From: Thermoleophilaceae bacterium
GTDB lineage: Bacteria; Actinomycetota; Thermoleophilia; Solirubrobacterales; Thermoleophilaceae
Direction: 5' to 3'
DNA length: 64,000 nt
NCBI GenBank assembly: GCA_040901445.1
Contig: JBBDYQ010000015.1
Span: 124,001-188,000 of the forward strand
The notes beneath the pieces were generated by a model. The model searched no databases. It saw only the letters and a program-made list of their open reading frames with translations, and was not told the DNA's origin. A program made the translations under genes and the position numbers. Below, in pieces: positions 40,716 to 48,809 of the stretch. Every line of letters begins with the position of its first letter. The stretch's first letter is position 1.

Positions 40716-41732
40716 ATGCCCACCGTCGCCGTCGACACAAGCGATGCAGCCGACCCCCGCACGCGCGGATGGGGGCGGTACGTGCGCGAGCTGACCCGCG
40801 CCATGCGCGAGCTCGACCCGCCCGACCTGGACCTCCGCTTCCTCGTGCGGGACTCGCGCGGTCCCGAGCTGCTGTGGGAGCAGGTACGCCTGCCGCGACT
40901 GTTGCGGCGCGAGGGCGCCCAGGCCGTGCACGCCCCCAACTGCTTCCTGCCCCTGCGCCGCCCCTGCGCCGGGGTGGTCACGATCCACGATCTCGCGTTC
41001 GAGGACCATCCCGAGGACTTCGCCCGCAGGACCGGCTGGAAGTACCGCGCGCTCGCCCCGCGGGCCGCGCGCTCCGCGGAGCGGGTGATCTGCGTGTCGG
41101 AGCACACGCGCGAGGACGTGTGCCTCCGCTACGGCGTGGACCGCGAGCGCACGCGCGTGGTGCTCTCCGCCCCCACCCTTCCGCACACCGGCGCCGAGCC
41201 GCCCGGCGGCCCCTACCTGCTCGCCGTCGGGGACCTGCGCAGCAAGAAGAACGTGGTGCGGCTGGCCGAGGCCTTCCGCGCCCTTCACGCCGAGGGGCTG
41301 CCCCACCGCCTGGTGCTCGCGGGCATCGATGCCGGCGAGGGTCCGCGCGTGCTCGAGGCGGCCGGAGACGCGCCGGTCGAGCTCACCGGCTGGGTGGCCG
41401 ACGACCGGCTCGACGCGCTCATGCGCGGTGCCGACGCCCTGGTCCATGCCAGCCTCTACGAGGGCTTCGGGCTCGTGCTGGTCGAGGCCATGGCGCGCGG
41501 CTGCCCCGTGGTGGCCGCCGACGCCACCGTCCTGCCCGAGACCGGCGGCGACGCCGCGGCCTACTTCGATCCCCTCGACCCGGCCGACATCGCCCGCGCC
41601 ATCCGCGAGGTGGTGGAGGACCGGGCGCTGCGCGCGGCGCTGGTCGAGCGCGGCCGCGCCCGGGCGGCCGGGCTGTCGTGGGAGCGCACGGCCCGCGCCA
41701 CCCTCGACGTGTACCGGGAGCTGCTCGCGTGA
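40716..41732 (+). CDS. Glycosyltransferase family 4
   Basis: 338 aa. MPTVAVDTSDAADPRTRGWG with GWGRYVRELTRAM is the start of mannosyltransferase-like GT4 enzymes; TIHDLAFEDHPEDFARRTGW corresponds to the LHDL motif of the paralogue at 37865. Donor site: LLAVGDLRSKKNVVRLAEAF and ASLYEGFGLVLVEAMARG. First of four genes joined by GTGA/ATGA overlaps up to the large membrane protein. Sugar unknown. Confidence 0.92.
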   Translation: MPTVAVDTSDAADPRTRGWGRYVRELTRAMRELDPPDLDLRFLVRDSRGPELLWEQVRLPRLLRREGAQAVHAPNCFLPLRRPCAGVVTIHDLAFEDHPEDFARRTGWKYRALAPRAARSAERVICVSEHTREDVCLRYGVDRERTRVVLSAPTLPHTGAEPPGGPYLLAVGDLRSKKNVVRLAEAFRALHAEGLPHRLVLAGIDAGEGPRVLEAAGDAPVELTGWVADDRLDALMRGADALVHASLYEGFGLVLVEAMARGCPVVAADATVLPETGGDAAAYFDPLDPADIARAIREVVEDRALRAALVERGRARAAGLSWERTARATLDVYRELLA

Positions 41733-42688
41733 CGGCCACGATCCTGCTGATGAGCGCCGGCGAGGCGCCGCTGCTGCGCCACTCGCTGCCCGCGGCCATG
41801 GCGCAGGAGGGAGCGCGCGTGGTGGTGCTCGACAACGCCTCCGGCGACCAGACGGAGGCGGTGGCGCGCGAGCACGGCGCCGAGTACCTGCGTCTCCCCG
41901 AGCGGCTGCCCTACGCGCGCGCGATGAACGAGGGCATCCGCCGCACCGAGGGCGCCGCCCTGCTGCTGCTCAACGCCGACTGCTTCCTCGCTCCCGGCTT
42001 CCTGGCCGCCGCCATGGCGCGGCTCGCAGAGCCGCGCACCGGCTCGGTGGCCCCCAAGCTGCTGCGCACCGAGGGCCCGGAGCCCGAGCGCCGCCTCGAC
42101 GCCATCGACGCCGCGGGGATGGTGGTGGACCGGCGCCGCAAGAACACGCTCGTGGGCCACGGGCGCCCGTCGCTGGCCTATGACGATCCGGGCGAGGCCT
42201 TCGGCGCGGACGGCGCCGCCGCGCTCTACCGCCGCGAGGCGCTCATGGACTGCGCGCTGGGTGCCGACGTCTTCGACGAGGACATGGAGCTCTGGGCCTC
42301 CGATGTGGATCTCGCGTGGCGGGCGCGGGTGCTGGGCTGGCGCTGCGCCTACGAGCCGCGCGCCGTTGCCTACCATGTCCGGTACTACAGCCCGTCGACG
42401 CGCGCGCGGGTGCCGGCCGCCGACCGGCGCCTGCAGTTCAGGAATCGCTACCTCATGATGGTCAAGAACGACACGGCGGGCGGGCTCGTCCGCGACCTGC
42501 CCCACCTCGTCCTCTACGAGGCCCTCGCCCTCGGCTTCGCCCTGCTGCGCGAGCGCACGCTCCTGCGCGGCTACGTCGACGCCGCCCAGCTCGCCCCGGC
42601 GGCCTGGCGCAGGCGCCGCGCGATCCAGGCCCGCCGCCGCGAGCGCGGCCTCGGCGGTGCGCCGCTGGGGCTGGAGCCGGCGCCATGA
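41729..42688 (+). CDS. Glycosyltransferase family 2, rhamnosyltransferase-like
   Basis: 319 aa from a GTG overlapping the previous stop. VVVLDNASGDQTEAVAREHG, then LLLNADCFLAPGFL (a DCF in place of DXD, as in WbbL-like enzymes), FGADGAAALYRREAL and ELWASDVDLAWRARVLGW are features of the WbbL/rhamnosyltransferase GT2 group. RFRNRYLMMVKND-like residues with tandem Arg follow. Likely adds a deoxyhexose or galactofuranose-like sugar early in repeat-unit assembly, by family resemblance only. Confidence 0.9.
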   Translation: MTATILLMSAGEAPLLRHSLPAAMAQEGARVVVLDNASGDQTEAVAREHGAEYLRLPERLPYARAMNEGIRRTEGAALLLLNADCFLAPGFLAAAMARLAEPRTGSVAPKLLRTEGPEPERRLDAIDAAGMVVDRRRKNTLVGHGRPSLAYDDPGEAFGADGAAALYRREALMDCALGADVFDEDMELWASDVDLAWRARVLGWRCAYEPRAVAYHVRYYSPSTRARVPAADRRLQFRNRYLMMVKNDTAGGLVRDLPHLVLYEALALGFALLRERTLLRGYVDAAQLAPAAWRRRRAIQARRRERGLGGAPLGLEPAP

Positions 42689-43452
42689 CCATCGCGGAGG
42701 ACTGCCAGATCCTCGACGTGGGGGTGGACACCGCGCCCCCCGCGGACCTGCTGCGACGCATCGTCGGCTACGCCGAGCGCGGCGAGCACCGGCGGGTGAC
42801 CTACGTCAACGCGCACGTGCTCAACCAGTCGGTCACCCACCCCGACCTGCGCCGCTCGCTGCTGGCCTCCGACCTCGTGTATTGCGACGGCTACGGCGTG
42901 CGACTGGCGGCCAAGACGCTCGGCCTGCCCGTGCCCCACCGCATGACCGGTGCGGACTGGATCTGGGGCGTCGGCGCCCTGTGCGAGGAGGCCCAGCGGT
43001 CGCTCTACCTGCTCGGCTCGGTGCCCGGATCGGCCGCCGACGCCGCCGCGGAGCTGAGTCGCTGGTATCCGCGTCTCGAGGTGCGCGGCACCCACCACGG
43101 CTACTTCGGCCTCGACTCGCCCCACAACGAGCGCGTGCTCGAGCACATCGCCGAGCACAAGCCCGACGTGCTGCTCGTGGGCATGGGCACCCCGCAGCAG
43201 GAGCTGTGGGTGGACCGCTACTTCGACCGCATCGACGCCCACGTTGTGTGGAGCGTGGGCGCGCTGTTCGACTACATCTCGGGCCGCATGCCGCGCGCGC
43301 CGCACTGGATGGCCGACCACGGCCTGGAGTGGATCTTCCGCCTGGCGATGGAGCCGCGACGGATGTGGCGGCGCTACCTCATCGGCAACCCGGCGTTCCT
43401 GTACCGGGTCATGCAGGAGCGCAGGCGGCGGTCGATGAACGGCACGCGATGA
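42685..43452 (+). CDS. WecG/TagA/CpsF family glycosyltransferase (GT26), copy 2
   Basis: 255 aa, the usual length for the family. ILDVGVDTAPPADLLRRIVG, VTYVNAHVLNQSVTHPDL, LVYCDGYGVRLAAKTLG (the catalytic Asp), SLYLLGSVPGSAADAAAEL and LLVGMGTPQQELWVDRYF are all present. It would add the second sugar to an undecaprenyl-linked primer. A second enzyme of this family lies at 17318. Overlaps both neighbours by ATGA. Confidence 0.93.
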   Translation: MTIAEDCQILDVGVDTAPPADLLRRIVGYAERGEHRRVTYVNAHVLNQSVTHPDLRRSLLASDLVYCDGYGVRLAAKTLGLPVPHRMTGADWIWGVGALCEEAQRSLYLLGSVPGSAADAAAELSRWYPRLEVRGTHHGYFGLDSPHNERVLEHIAEHKPDVLLVGMGTPQQELWVDRYFDRIDAHVVWSVGALFDYISGRMPRAPHWMADHGLEWIFRLAMEPRRMWRRYLIGNPAFLYRVMQERRRRSMNGTR

Positions 43453-45413
43453 GCGTGCGGGCACCCGCGCGGCCGCACGACGGTGTCAGGTCGTGCAATC
43501 CAGCGGACGCTGGATTGCACGACCTGACACCGGCTACCTTGCTCGGCTGGGCCCTGGCGCTCGCCGCCGCCGCCGTCGCCGCCCTCGCGATCGCGGACGA
43601 CGCCGGCGTGGCCGGCCCTGCCGCGCTGCCCGACGTGGCGCGCGCGCTGGCCGCTTCGGTGGCCGTGCTCGGCGTCTGCGGCTTCCCGCTCGCGCGGCTG
43701 CTCGTGCCCGAGTCGATCGCCGCCTGGCGGCCGCTGCTCGTGCTCCCGCTCGGCGCCGTGGGCTGCGCACTCGCGCTCACGCTGCTCGGCTTCGCCCTGG
43801 TGCCGTTCGGCGTGTCGCTGCCGCTCGTGCTCGCCGCGGGAATCGTGGGCTGCGTGCTCACGGCGCGGCGGCCGGTCACGGGCTCGCCCGCCCCCGCCCC
43901 GCACCTGCTCGGCCTGGCCGCCGTCGGCCTGCTGATCGTGGCCGTCGCGCTCGTGCCCAGCTTCCGCTCCGGCCTGGCCACCGTCACCGGCTTCGGCTCC
44001 GACGCCCACATGGCCGCGGGGACCGCCTTCTTCCTCCAGCACGAGCACCCCACCGGCCTCGACACCGCGCTGCCGATCGACGAGGTCACACCCGCCTGGC
44101 GCTCGAAGTACCCGATCTACTACGCGCTCGGAGCCGTCTCGACCGTCGCCGGGCTGGAGACCTGGGAGACGCTGATGACCTTCGGCGCGGTGATGCTGGC
44201 GCTCGCCGGCGCGGGCTTCTTCCTGTTCGCGCACCGCACGTTCCGCGCGGGCGTGGGCGTGGCCGCGGTGGCGGCGGCGGTGGCCATCCTCGACCAGCGC
44301 GTGCTCCACCTGCCGATGCACCCGTACTACAACCAGCTCTGGGGCCTGTTCACATTGCCGTTCTCCCTGGTGTTCGCGCACCTGTGGTTCGAGGAGCGAT
44401 CGCGGCAGATGCTCGCCCTGCTCGTGCTGTTCACGCTGATGGGGGCGCTGGCCTACCCGCTCATGCTGCCCTTCCCGGGAGTGGTCATCGCCGGTGCGTG
44501 GGCGCTGGAGCAGCGCCGCCGCGGCGAGCGCGTGCTCCCGCGGATCCGCGGGCGGCGCCCGCGCTGGTGGATGGTGCCGGTGGGCATCCTGCTCGCCGTC
44601 CCGATCTTCGGCGTGCTGGAGAAGATCGGGCAGGCCGTCGCGCTGCTAGGCAACCTCGACTCCGCGCTCGAGGACTGGCAGGGTGACCTGTCCTTCCACC
44701 CCCCGGTGGGCGAGTTCCTCGCGGTGGCGGACGTGCCGGGACGTACCGCGCTCGTGGTGCTCGTCTGCCTGCTGGCGATCGCCGGCGTCCGGCGCATGCC
44801 CCGCCGGGTGGGACTGCCGCTGCTGGTCACGCTCGGCCTCGCCGGCATGGCGGGCGCCCTGTTCGGCGTGCTGAAGGACGGCCAGTACCTCTACTTCAAG
44901 ATCCTCGCCTTTGCCGGGCCGCTGATCGTGGTGGCGGCAGTCGTGGCGGTGGGATCGCTGCGCGGACGGCTGCGACCGCTGGCGGTCGCCGGCCTCGTCC
45001 TCTTCTCCGCCTCCGCGCTCCTCGGCGCGCGCGACGAGATCGAGCTCTCGTTCGACCAGCTCACCCCGCAGACCATCGAGCTGGGCGAGTGGGCGGAACG
45101 CCTCCCCCCGGGGGCGAGCATCCGCCTGGACACGCCGCCACCCGCCCAGCTGTGGGAGGCCTACATCCTCAGCGGCCGCCCGCTCGGCTCCCGCAGGCCC
45201 AACCCCCACTACCCGCACGTGCCGCGCAGCGCCGGGGCCGACTACGCGATCGACTGGAGGCGCCGCCCGGTCCCCGCGGACCGCGCCGGCCCTCCGCTGC
45301 TCACCAACTCGCGCTACCGCCTCTGGAAGCTCGACGGCAGCGGCGGCGAGGACACAACCTCCCGGCGGCAGTTCAGCGGCGGCGCGCTGGGCTCGCTGGC
45401 CGACCCGGGCTGA
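43449..45413 (+). CDS. Large polytopic membrane protein, GT-C-like, with an in-frame palindrome
   Basis: 654 aa from the ATG that overlaps the WecG stop (ATGA). Residues 11-29 are encoded by a perfect palindrome (43481-43532); the first membrane span begins just after it at ATLLGWALALAAAAV. About twelve to fourteen spans follow, with the polar loop VTGFGSDAHMAAGTAFF after the fourth and a YPIYYALG motif, then a C-terminal external domain of about 100 residues. The order matches the partial gene at 1-1444. Likely a polyprenyl-sugar-using transferase; not proven. A TTG at 43539, just after the palindrome, is an alternative start. Confidence 0.78.
   Translation: MSVRAPARPHDGVRSCNPADAGLHDLTPATLLGWALALAAAAVAALAIADDAGVAGPAALPDVARALAASVAVLGVCGFPLARLLVPESIAAWRPLLVLPLGAVGCALALTLLGFALVPFGVSLPLVLAAGIVGCVLTARRPVTGSPAPAPHLLGLAAVGLLIVAVALVPSFRSGLATVTGFGSDAHMAAGTAFFLQHEHPTGLDTALPIDEVTPAWRSKYPIYYALGAVSTVAGLETWETLMTFGAVMLALAGAGFFLFAHRTFRAGVGVAAVAAAVAILDQRVLHLPMHPYYNQLWGLFTLPFSLVFAHLWFEERSRQMLALLVLFTLMGALAYPLMLPFPGVVIAGAWALEQRRRGERVLPRIRGRRPRWWMVPVGILLAVPIFGVLEKIGQAVALLGNLDSALEDWQGDLSFHPPVGEFLAVADVPGRTALVVLVCLLAIAGVRRMPRRVGLPLLVTLGLAGMAGALFGVLKDGQYLYFKILAFAGPLIVVAAVVAVGSLRGRLRPLAVAGLVLFSASALLGARDEIELSFDQLTPQTIELGEWAERLPPGASIRLDTPPPAQLWEAYILSGRPLGSRRPNPHYPHVPRSAGADYAIDWRRRPVPADRAGPPLLTNSRYRLWKLDGSGGEDTTSRRQFSGGALGSLADPG
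43481..43532. repeat. Palindromic element family 3, 24-bp perfect arms inside a gene
   Basis: Left arm 43481-43504 and right arm 43509-43532 are exact reverse complements of 24 bases around the loop GGAC. The arm begins CGGTGTCAGGTCGTGCAATC. It is read in frame as part of the N-terminus of the membrane protein without introducing a stop. Confidence 0.85.
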
Positions 45414-45420
45414 GGAAGCG

Positions 45421-45457
45421 TGCGGACTTGACCACCGTATGGGTGCTCAAGTCCGCA
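45421..45457 (+). repeat. Palindromic element family 2, copy B, between convergent stops
   Basis: TGCGGACTTGA (45421-45431) pairs with TCAAGTCCGCA (45447-45457), a perfect 11-bp stem; inside, CACC pairs with GGTG around the same GTATG loop as copy A. It begins 8 nt after the stop of the plus-strand membrane protein, and the minus-strand glycosyltransferase stop (45447-45449) lies in its right arm. It could end transcription in both directions; no T-run is present on either side. Confidence 0.75.
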
Positions 45458-46508
45458 ACGCCGGCCGGGAAAGCGCGGCGTCCACCGCCGCGCGCAGCTT
45501 CTCGGCCGTGCGCTCGTAGGCGAACTCCTCGAGGCGCGCGCGGCCGCGGCGGATCAGCTCGCCGCGCAGGTCCTCGTCGCGCACGGCCAGCTCGAGCAGC
45601 TCGGCGACGACCGCCACGTCGTCGTCCTGCGCCCATAGCACGGCGTCGCCGCCCACCTCGGGCATGCCGCCCACCGGCCGGGCCACCACGGGCACGCCGG
45701 CGGCAAAGGCCTCCAGCAGCGGCACGCAGAACCCCTCGTGCTCGGACAGGGTGAGGAAGACGGAGGCCCCCGCGTAGCGACGACCGAGCTCCTCGTCGGA
45801 GACCGGGCCGGTCAACTGCACCCTCATTCCCCCGGCCCGGCGCGCCAGGTCGTCCAAGCGATCGCGGTAGGCAACCGACAGCGGCTCTCCCACAAGCGCC
45901 AACGACGCATCAGCAGCATGCTCCCGCTGCCACAACGCGAAGGCGCGAACCACGAGATCCTGCCGCTTGTGCGGCACGAGCCGGCCGACGCCAAGCACGG
46001 ACGGGCCGGCGTCGGCGCGGATAACCGAGCGTGCCGAAATCTCAGGCGGCTCGAACAGGATCGGCACCACCCGCACCTCCGCCGCCCCGGCCTCCCGCAA
46101 CTCGCGAGCGTTGTACCCCGACACCGCACATGCCACATCAACAGCCCGCGCATACCGCGGCAGGTGATCCCGCCCGAGCTGGCACAGCGTGGCCACGTGC
46201 GGGTGGTGGCTCCAGAGATACCTCGCAGGCGTGACGTTGTGGTACACGAGCAGCTTGCGCTGGGGCAGCTCGAGCAGCGGCTCGAGCCGCGGCGCGTAGG
46301 CGGAGTAGTGAATGAGGAGGAGGTCGTCGGGCGCGGGCTCCAGCCGCTTCAGGGGCAGCACCCCGGCGTTCAGCCGCGGCTCGATGGCGGCCGCGTGAAC
46401 CTCCCCCGCCATCCCCCAGCGCTCGAACAGCCGCCGGTACTCCAGCGCCTGCGAGGTGACCGCGTCCACCGGGCCCGCGCCCGACAGGAGCTGGTGGATG
46501 CGGCTCAC
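45447..46508 (-). CDS. Glycosyltransferase family 4
   Basis: 353 aa from a GTG at 46508 (VSRIHQLLSGAGPVDAV) overlapping the stop of the small protein (GTGA). LIHYSAYAPRLEPLLELPQR and VYHNVTPARYLWSHHPHVA are typical of GT4 proteins next to Wzm/Wzt exporters. Donor site: VLGVGRLVPHKRQDLVVRAF and LSEHEGFCVPLLEAFAAG. Last gene of the minus-strand operon Wzm-Wzt-small protein-transferase; its stop lies in a hairpin. Confidence 0.9.
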   Translation of the reverse strand: MSRIHQLLSGAGPVDAVTSQALEYRRLFERWGMAGEVHAAAIEPRLNAGVLPLKRLEPAPDDLLLIHYSAYAPRLEPLLELPQRKLLVYHNVTPARYLWSHHPHVATLCQLGRDHLPRYARAVDVACAVSGYNARELREAGAAEVRVVPILFEPPEISARSVIRADAGPSVLGVGRLVPHKRQDLVVRAFALWQREHAADASLALVGEPLSVAYRDRLDDLARRAGGMRVQLTGPVSDEELGRRYAGASVFLTLSEHEGFCVPLLEAFAAGVPVVARPVGGMPEVGGDAVLWAQDDDVAVVAELLELAVRDEDLRGELIRRGRARLEEFAYERTAEKLRAAVDAALSRPALRT

Positions 46509-46843
46509 GGGCGGCCGGGGTCGCGCTCGCGCTCGCGCTCTTCGAGCCAGCCCAGCACGCCGACGTTGAAGCGCGTCTGCTGCGCCTCGAGCTCGGTGGT
46601 GTACTGGCGCAGCAGCCGCAGCAGCATCCGCTTGGCGAACGTGACCGGGCCCCCCAGGCGACGGGTGGAGTACACCAGCGACGGGTCCACCTCGATCAGC
46701 GCCCACTCGCGCAGCTGGTCCAGCGACGGGCGCTCCGGCACGGGCGGCTCCTCCAACCCCTCCGGCTCGGCGTAGCCGCCCTCGGCGCGGCGCCGTGAGG
46801 CGGCAGCGCGGGCAGCGTCCAAGGCGTCCTCAGGCCGGGTCAC
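46505..46843 (-). CDS. Small conserved-looking protein between Wzt and a glycosyltransferase
   Basis: 112 aa from a GTG at 46843, 14 nt inside the end of wzt. The N-terminal half is charged and Pro-rich (EPEGLEEPPVPERPSLDQL); the C-terminal half has STRRLGGPVTFAKRMLLRLL, an amphipathic helix, and then YTTELEAQQTRFNVGVLGWL. The RLL-x-QY-x-E-x-QQ-x-RFN pattern resembles the linker helix preceding methyltransferase or transferase domains in Wzt-containing loci. No catalytic domain. I infer an adaptor holding the transferase at the exporter or membrane; not shown. Confidence 0.7.
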   Translation of the reverse strand: MTRPEDALDAARAAASRRRAEGGYAEPEGLEEPPVPERPSLDQLREWALIEVDPSLVYSTRRLGGPVTFAKRMLLRLLRQYTTELEAQQTRFNVGVLGWLEERERERDPGRP

Positions 46844-48017
46844 GAACGAGCACCTCCCAGCTTCCGCGCAGGTCCACGAGGCCCTCGCCGTCCGAGCTCC
46901 GGGCCACCGAGAAGCGCGCCACCCGGTCGAGCAGGCGGCTCTCCGGCGCGTCGTGCCCGTAAGCGCCCACGGCCAGGTCGTAGTCGCCGCCGAGCAGCGC
47001 GAGTGAGGGCACACAGAAGCCGGCGCGCACCTCCCCCGACACGGTGCCGAGCGAGGTGTCGGTGCGAAAGCACAGCTCGCCGCGCATGTCGCGCACCTCC
47101 AGCGCGAGCAGCGCGCGCTCCTGCGGCTCGGCGGCCCGCACCGTGATGGCCACCGTGAGCGGCTCGCCGGTGCGGAACATGTGCCGCCGCCGGCCCTCGG
47201 CGTCGCGCAGCTCGAGCTCGGCCACGTCGAGCTCGCTGCGGCGATCGGGGCGCAGCACGGCCGACGTGCCGTGCTCGGTGCCGAGCATGCGGTGGTAGAA
47301 GAGCAGCCCCTCGGCCACCGGCCCGTCGAACGCCACCGAGCCCTGGTCGAGCACCACCACGCGCTCGCACACGCGCTCGATGGCCGTGGGGTCGTGCGAG
47401 ACGAGCACGAGCGTGGCCCCGCGCGCCATCTGCTCCGAGATCCGCGTGAGGCACTTACGCTGGAACGACTCGTCGCCCACGGCCAGGATCTCGTCGATCA
47501 GCAGCACGTCGGCGTCGAGGTGGGAGACGATCGCGAACCCGAGGCGCAGGTACATGCCGGCGGAGTACGCGCGCACGGGGACGTCGATGAACCCGCCGAG
47601 CTCGGAGAACGCGATGATCGCCTCCAGCCGCTGCTCGATCTCCTCACGCTCGAAGCCGTGCAGCGCACCCGAGAGGTAGATGTTCTCCCGGCCCGTGAAG
47701 TCCGGCCCGAAGCCGGCCCCCAGCTCGAGCAGCGACACGGTGCGCCCGCCGCTGTCGGCGCGGCCGGAGTCGAGCGGCACGATGCCCGCCAGGCAGCGCA
47801 GCGTGGAGGTCTTGCCCGCCCCGTTGCGCCCCACCATGCCTACCGCCTCGCCGGGGTCCACGGCCAGCGTCACGTCGCGCAGGGCGTGCACGCGCGGCCG
47901 CTCGCGCCCGCGGCGCACCAACAGCTCCTTGAGCGTGCGCCGGCGGTCCTGGGCGAGCGCGAACGAGCGCGTGGCGCGGTCGAGCACGATCTCGCCCGCT
48001 CGCAGCCCGGCGGTCAC
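46830..48017 (-). CDS. wzt: Polysaccharide ABC exporter, ATP-binding protein with C-terminal glycan-binding domain
   Basis: 395 aa from a GTG overlapping the permease stop (GTGA). Walker A GMVGRNGAGKTSTLRCL, the Wzt-type signature RAYSAGMYLRLGFAIVSHLD, Walker B DVLLIDEILAVGDESF and the switch His in LVSHDPTAI are complete. Residues about 255-395 form a beta-rich domain (HMFRTGEPLTVAITVRA, then GGDYDLAVGAYGHD), the Wzt C-terminal module that in other systems recognises the capped end of the polymer. Exports finished, lipid-linked polysaccharide with Wzm. Confidence 0.95.
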   Translation of the reverse strand: MTAGLRAGEIVLDRATRSFALAQDRRRTLKELLVRRGRERPRVHALRDVTLAVDPGEAVGMVGRNGAGKTSTLRCLAGIVPLDSGRADSGGRTVSLLELGAGFGPDFTGRENIYLSGALHGFEREEIEQRLEAIIAFSELGGFIDVPVRAYSAGMYLRLGFAIVSHLDADVLLIDEILAVGDESFQRKCLTRISEQMARGATLVLVSHDPTAIERVCERVVVLDQGSVAFDGPVAEGLLFYHRMLGTEHGTSAVLRPDRRSELDVAELELRDAEGRRRHMFRTGEPLTVAITVRAAEPQERALLALEVRDMRGELCFRTDTSLGTVSGEVRAGFCVPSLALLGGDYDLAVGAYGHDAPESRLLDRVARFSVARSSDGEGLVDLRGSWEVLVRDPA

Positions 48018-48790
48018 AGGATCACCGCCAGGTCCCGCTCCATCCGCCGGAACACGAACACGCCCAGCGCGAGCGCCCCGAGCCCAACGCCCGCGATGTA
48101 GAGCAGCTGGCCTCCGCCCGGCGTCACCCCGGCGTAGACGATCTCGCGCACCGCGTCCACGAACGGCGCCACGGGGTTGGCCCACAGCAGCAGGTCGCCT
48201 AGCCACTCGCGATCGGCCACGCCCGGGAAGTCCTCCACCCTCAGGAAGATCGGGGTGAGGAAGAACCAGGGCAGCAGCGCCGCGGCCAGCACCGGCTCGA
48301 CGTCGCGGTAGTGGGCGTTGAGCACCGCGGCGAGCAGCGAGAAGCCCAGCACCAGGCAGAACAGCAGCACCACGATCGGCACGAGCAGGAGCAGTGCGGG
48401 GTCAAGCGAGTCGCGCACGAGCAGCGCGACGGGCAGCAGCAGCGCGAGCATCACGACGAACGTGGCCAGCTGGACGGTGGTGACCGACGCCGGGATGGCC
48501 TCGCGCGGGAAGCGCACCTTGCGCACCAAAGGCGCGTTGTTCACCAGGCTCGGCGCGGCGGCAAGCAGCGACTGCGCGAAGAACACCCACACGATCAGCC
48601 CCGCGAGCAGGAACAGCGGGTAGTCGGGCACGTTGGCAACCTTCAGCAGCACGCTGAACATGAGCGCGTAGGCGCCCATCAGCACCAGCGGGTTCACGAG
48701 GTACCAGACGACCCCGAGCGCGGAGCCCTTGTACTTCTGGCGCAGCTCGCGCCGGACCATCTGCTCGAAGAGGAAGCGGTAGCGGAGCAT
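48014..48790 (-). CDS. wzm: Polysaccharide ABC exporter, permease
   Basis: 258 aa with six membrane spans. The cytosolic start RRELRQKYKGSALGVVWYLV and NNAPLVRKVRFPREAIPASV are the ABC-2/Wzm hallmarks; SPAFxTP-like residues appear as LPWFFLTPIFLRVEDFPG, and ANPVAPFVDAVREIVYAG closes the conserved part. Forms the channel with Wzt. It follows the phosphoglycosyltransferase by 19 nt. TACCGT on the coding strand (48809-48804) ends 13 nt before the ATG, slightly further than at other genes. Confidence 0.95.
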   Translation of the reverse strand: MLRYRFLFEQMVRRELRQKYKGSALGVVWYLVNPLVLMGAYALMFSVLLKVANVPDYPLFLLAGLIVWVFFAQSLLAAAPSLVNNAPLVRKVRFPREAIPASVTTVQLATFVVMLALLLPVALLVRDSLDPALLLLVPIVVLLFCLVLGFSLLAAVLNAHYRDVEPVLAAALLPWFFLTPIFLRVEDFPGVADREWLGDLLLWANPVAPFVDAVREIVYAGVTPGGGQLLYIAGVGLGALALGVFVFRRMERDLAVIL

Positions 48791-48809
48791 GGCGCCGCCG
48801 CCGACGGTA

